Assembly: GCF_964340395.1 (NCBI RefSeq)
Contig: NC_135562.1
Coordinates: 5,581,134 to 5,645,133, forward strand
DNA from: Glandiceps talaboti
Lineage: Eukaryota; Hemichordata; Enteropneusta; Spengelidae
DNA: 64,000 nt
Direction of reading: 5' to 3'
Part shown: positions 61,452 to 64,000 of the stretch, piece by piece
Layout of the letters: each line of letters begins with the position of its first letter
How positions within the stretch are numbered: the stretch's first letter is position 1
Position numbers and translations under genes: made by a program
Notes under the pieces: model-generated
Databases searched by the model: none
The model's input: only the letters and a program-made list of their open reading frames with translations
What the model was told of the DNA's origin: nothing

Positions 61452-62179
61452 TTATGTCTTCCACACGGCCTTTATTGCTTTCACGTCGCCTATTAGACTC
61501 TTAACAAAACAAAGTGACATGGCCTGGACTAAAATAATGCCCCCTATTATACCGCCAATTAGGACCAGATTCTGAGTGAGCCAATCATCAATGGACTTGA
61601 CACAACCATCGGTGTAAATCACATCTTTCTGCGAGGTTGTCTCATCACGTACGCCGTATCCACACTGGTAGTTGACGATCTCACCTGCGTCCAGTTTTAA
61701 ACAACAAGAGAACGGCACACCACACTTTGATTGCGCTGGAGAAGAACAGTTGAAATATCTAGAAAATTGAAAGACACAAAGGGTGTAAGTAATTTCGATG
61801 CATCTGTTGGCCAATGGTGTGAAATATATACAATGCAAATATTTAAAAGCCTCGATGACAAAATGAAACTGTGAGGGCGTGAGAGAGAAATAGGCAGAGA
61901 CAACGACACTCAAGAATGTGATGGTCATATATAGATAGACAGTCTACATGTTACATATACATACATATATATGAAGTAAAAACGATGCGTGTAGGACTCA
62001 AACCAACGTCCTGTGAATTTTAGTTACAGTGATTTGACAAATTCAGCTAACACTCCAACTGAATTGGTAGATTCCATGCGTAGTTCTGATGTGTACCCTT
62101 TTTACCCTCGGCAAGTGAGATAGTTAAAATTTGATTAGCTTTCTAACTACCTACCTACCTACCTACCTGCCTGCCTGCC

Positions 62180-62250
<71 letters not shown>

Positions 62251-63320
62251 CTGTCTGTGTGTCTGTCTGTCTGTCTTTCTATATATCTATCTATCTACAT
62301 ACCTACCTACCTACCCCGCCCTCTCTCCCTCCCTCCCTCTCTCCTTATCTACCTACAATCGCCTAGAAATTGTCAATAAGTTGAAAACTTACAAATTGTT
62401 GTCCCAGTCATCTGGACCTTGTCCTCCACAACATTCCATGTCTTGTTGCATTGAGTCCAGTAAAAATTGTGTATCAGGATCATCTTGAAGAGATAGAGTG
62501 TAAATATACTAAGACAGTGACATCATTATGTATTCATGTAAGTTATTATTGTAGTCATATTTTGAATAACTTAGTGTATACTCTATTATAGTGTCTGTAT
62601 TCTTCCGATCATATTGATATTTTACTGTTTTCTGTGTGAAGTGAATAAAGAAATCGATATCTTTTCTTCGTAATATAGAGCCTAAGATAAGTCGTGTCGA
62701 CGTTGCGCCTCCCTCACTGGCCAGTTCTCGTCGACGTGAAAGGGTTGGGCTATGTGTGAGGGCGCCCTGTCAAGGTGTGCCGGCTTTACAGATATAAGAC
62801 TATTCATTATAATGACATGGTTGGATGGATAGATGGATGGATAGATGGATGGATGGATGGGTGGATATATGGATATATGGATAGATGGACGGATGGATGG
62901 ATGGATGGATGGGTGGACGGACGGATGGATTGATGGATGGATAGATAGATGAATGGATGGATGGATGGATGGATGGACGGATGGATGGATGGACGGATGG
63001 ATTGATGGATGAATGGATGGATAGATGGATAGATGGATGGATGGATGGATGGACGGATGGACGGATGGATGGATGGACGGGTGGATTTATGGATGGATAG
63101 ATAGATGAATGGATGGATGGATGGATGGATGGATGGATGGATGGATGGATGGACGGATGGATGGATGGACGGATGCATTGATGGATGGATGGTTTGTCAA
63201 TTGCTGTATTGTATGGCATACTGTGACACATTCTTTCTATGGCAAATAAAAAATAAATAAATAAATGGATTGATGGATGGACGGACGAACGAACGGACGG
63301 GTGGGTGGGTGGATGGATGG

Positions 63321-63351
<31 letters not shown>

Positions 63352-64000
63352 AATGGATGGATGGATGGTTTGTCAATTGCTGTATTGTATGGCATACTGT
63401 GACACATTCTTTCTATGGCAAATAAAAAATAAATAAATAAATGGATTGATGGATGGACGGACGAACGAACGGACGGGTGGGTGGGTGGATGGATGAATGG
63501 ATGGATGGATGGATGGATGGATGGACGGACGGATGGAAGGAGGGATGGATGGATGGTTTGTCAATTGCTGTATTGTATGGCATACTGTGACACATTCTTT
63601 CTATGGCAAATAAAAAAATAAATAAATAAATGGATTGATGGATGGACGGACGAACGAACGGACGGGTGGGTGGGTGGATGGATGAATTGATGGATGGATG
63701 GATGGACGGACGGATGGACGGATGGAAGGAGGGATGGATGGATAGATGGATGGATGGATGGATGGATGAAGGATGGATGGATGGATGGATGGATGGATGG
63801 ATAGATGGATGGATGGATGTGATTTGCTCGTTAGTTTATGTCAAACTTACCCATATAGTTAACTATAGCCTTATCTACCCATGTAGCAACAATCGTTGTT
63901 CCTTGGTCCCTGTAAACGTATGCCAGCACAACGATGGTTATTTCGGCTAGAATGATCAATCCAAGTACTATTGAAAAAGTTTTCAGCAGGCACGTGTTCT
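61452..64000 (-). CDS. Tetraspanin of the TspanC8 group (partial, N-terminal exons off right edge)
   Basis: Exons 63851-64000 (open to the right), 62393-62483 and 61452-61758 join in phases 1 and 2. The first encodes the end of TM3 ([20 protein letters not shown]). The large extracellular loop follows: [37 protein letters not shown] and [12 protein letters not shown]. It has eight cysteines in the TspanC8 pattern and an N-glycosylation sequon at NCS. TM4 is [20 protein letters not shown], and the tail ends [16 protein letters not shown] and CGY are closest to the TSPAN5/14/17 branch as I know it. TspanC8 proteins escort the metalloprotease ADAM10, a Notch sheddase, to the cell surface. Introns contain a tRNA-like segment and large microsatellites. 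Identity as a C8 tetraspanin is firm; orthology within the group is not. Confidence 0.92.
61990..62075 (-). mobile_element. tRNA-like segment, possible SINE head
   Basis: On the minus strand CAATTCAGTTGGAGTGTTAGC resembles a tRNA A box, and ACGTTGGTTTGAGTCCTAC resembles a B box, about 50 nt apart. Stems do not pair well enough for a functional tRNA. Confidence 0.35.
62146..62340. repeat. (CTAC)/(CTGT)/(CTAT) compound microsatellite
   Basis: CTAC, CTGC and CTGT blocks, then CTAT and CTAC, in a tetraspanin intron. Confidence 0.95.
62695..62795. repeat. Diverged interspersed repeat, copy B
   Basis: GTTGCGCCTCCCTCACTGGCC, then later TATGTGTGAGGGCGCC. Matches the copy at 60372-60475. GCGCCTCCCTCAC and GTGTGAGGGCGC are inverted with respect to each other. 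Confidence 0.55.
62818..63818. repeat. (GGAT)n array with higher-order unit
   Basis: About 1 kb of GGAT/GGAC/AGAT tetramers. From about 63190 it is organised in a unit of about 180 bp, present three times (63190, 63369, 63557). Each unit starts with a unique block, TTTGTCAATTGCTGTATTGT, and contains TATGGCAAATAAA plus an AAATAAATAAAT tail before GGATTGATGG. Confidence 0.95.

Noticed and set aside
62800-63595. Ile/His/Pro/Ser repeat proteins on the minus strand
   Set aside because: GGAT tetramers translated; not genes.

Overview
This window is bilaterian animal nuclear DNA, AT-rich and dense in microsatellites, with intron-containing genes that have clear GT-AG splice sites. I rebuilt seven gene models by translating exons and checking splice phase. 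In order they are: an HBS1 (HBS1L) gene on the minus strand, running off the left edge; a complete ribosomal protein S21 gene (+); a complete ANKRD29-type ankyrin-repeat gene (+) spanning 23.7 kb; two tandem hotdog-fold thioesterase-like genes (-) with a truncated third copy between them; a galactosylceramide-sulfotransferase-like (Gal3ST) gene (+); and a C8-type tetraspanin gene (-), running off the right edge. The simple-repeat load, Gal3ST-type gene and intron sizes fit a marine invertebrate, but I cannot place the phylum.

Left part (1-9.3 kb): HBS1 and RPS21 are head to head and share a promoter region of about 0.45 kb. HBS1 acts in rescue of stalled ribosomes, and RPS21 is a small-subunit protein. 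The leftmost HBS1 exon is a long, low-complexity Ser/Leu-rich reading frame at the position where vertebrate HBS1L carries its alternative SKI7-like exon. It is the most interesting coding feature here. The GTPase domain of HBS1 lies outside the window.

Middle (9.3-40 kb): ANKRD29 is built almost entirely from phase-0 exons of 99 nt, one ankyrin repeat each. Its 17.9-kb second intron holds several minisatellites, a CRE/half-site tandem and long simple repeats. Another intron holds a composite inverted-repeat element with a tRNA-like (SINE) segment and a perfect palindrome.

Right part (40-64 kb): the hotdog genes lie in a segmental duplication with a period of about 4.7 kb. The Gal3ST gene encodes a type II membrane sulfotransferase with both PAPS-binding motifs. 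A 1.78-kb foldback element with nearly identical long arms flanked by TTAA sits in its second coding intron, and a small foldback MITE ends 64 bp before its first coding exon. The tetraspanin has the eight-cysteine large extracellular loop of the ADAM10-associated TspanC8 group. Large tetranucleotide and pentanucleotide arrays fill the gaps and generate most of the spurious open frames.
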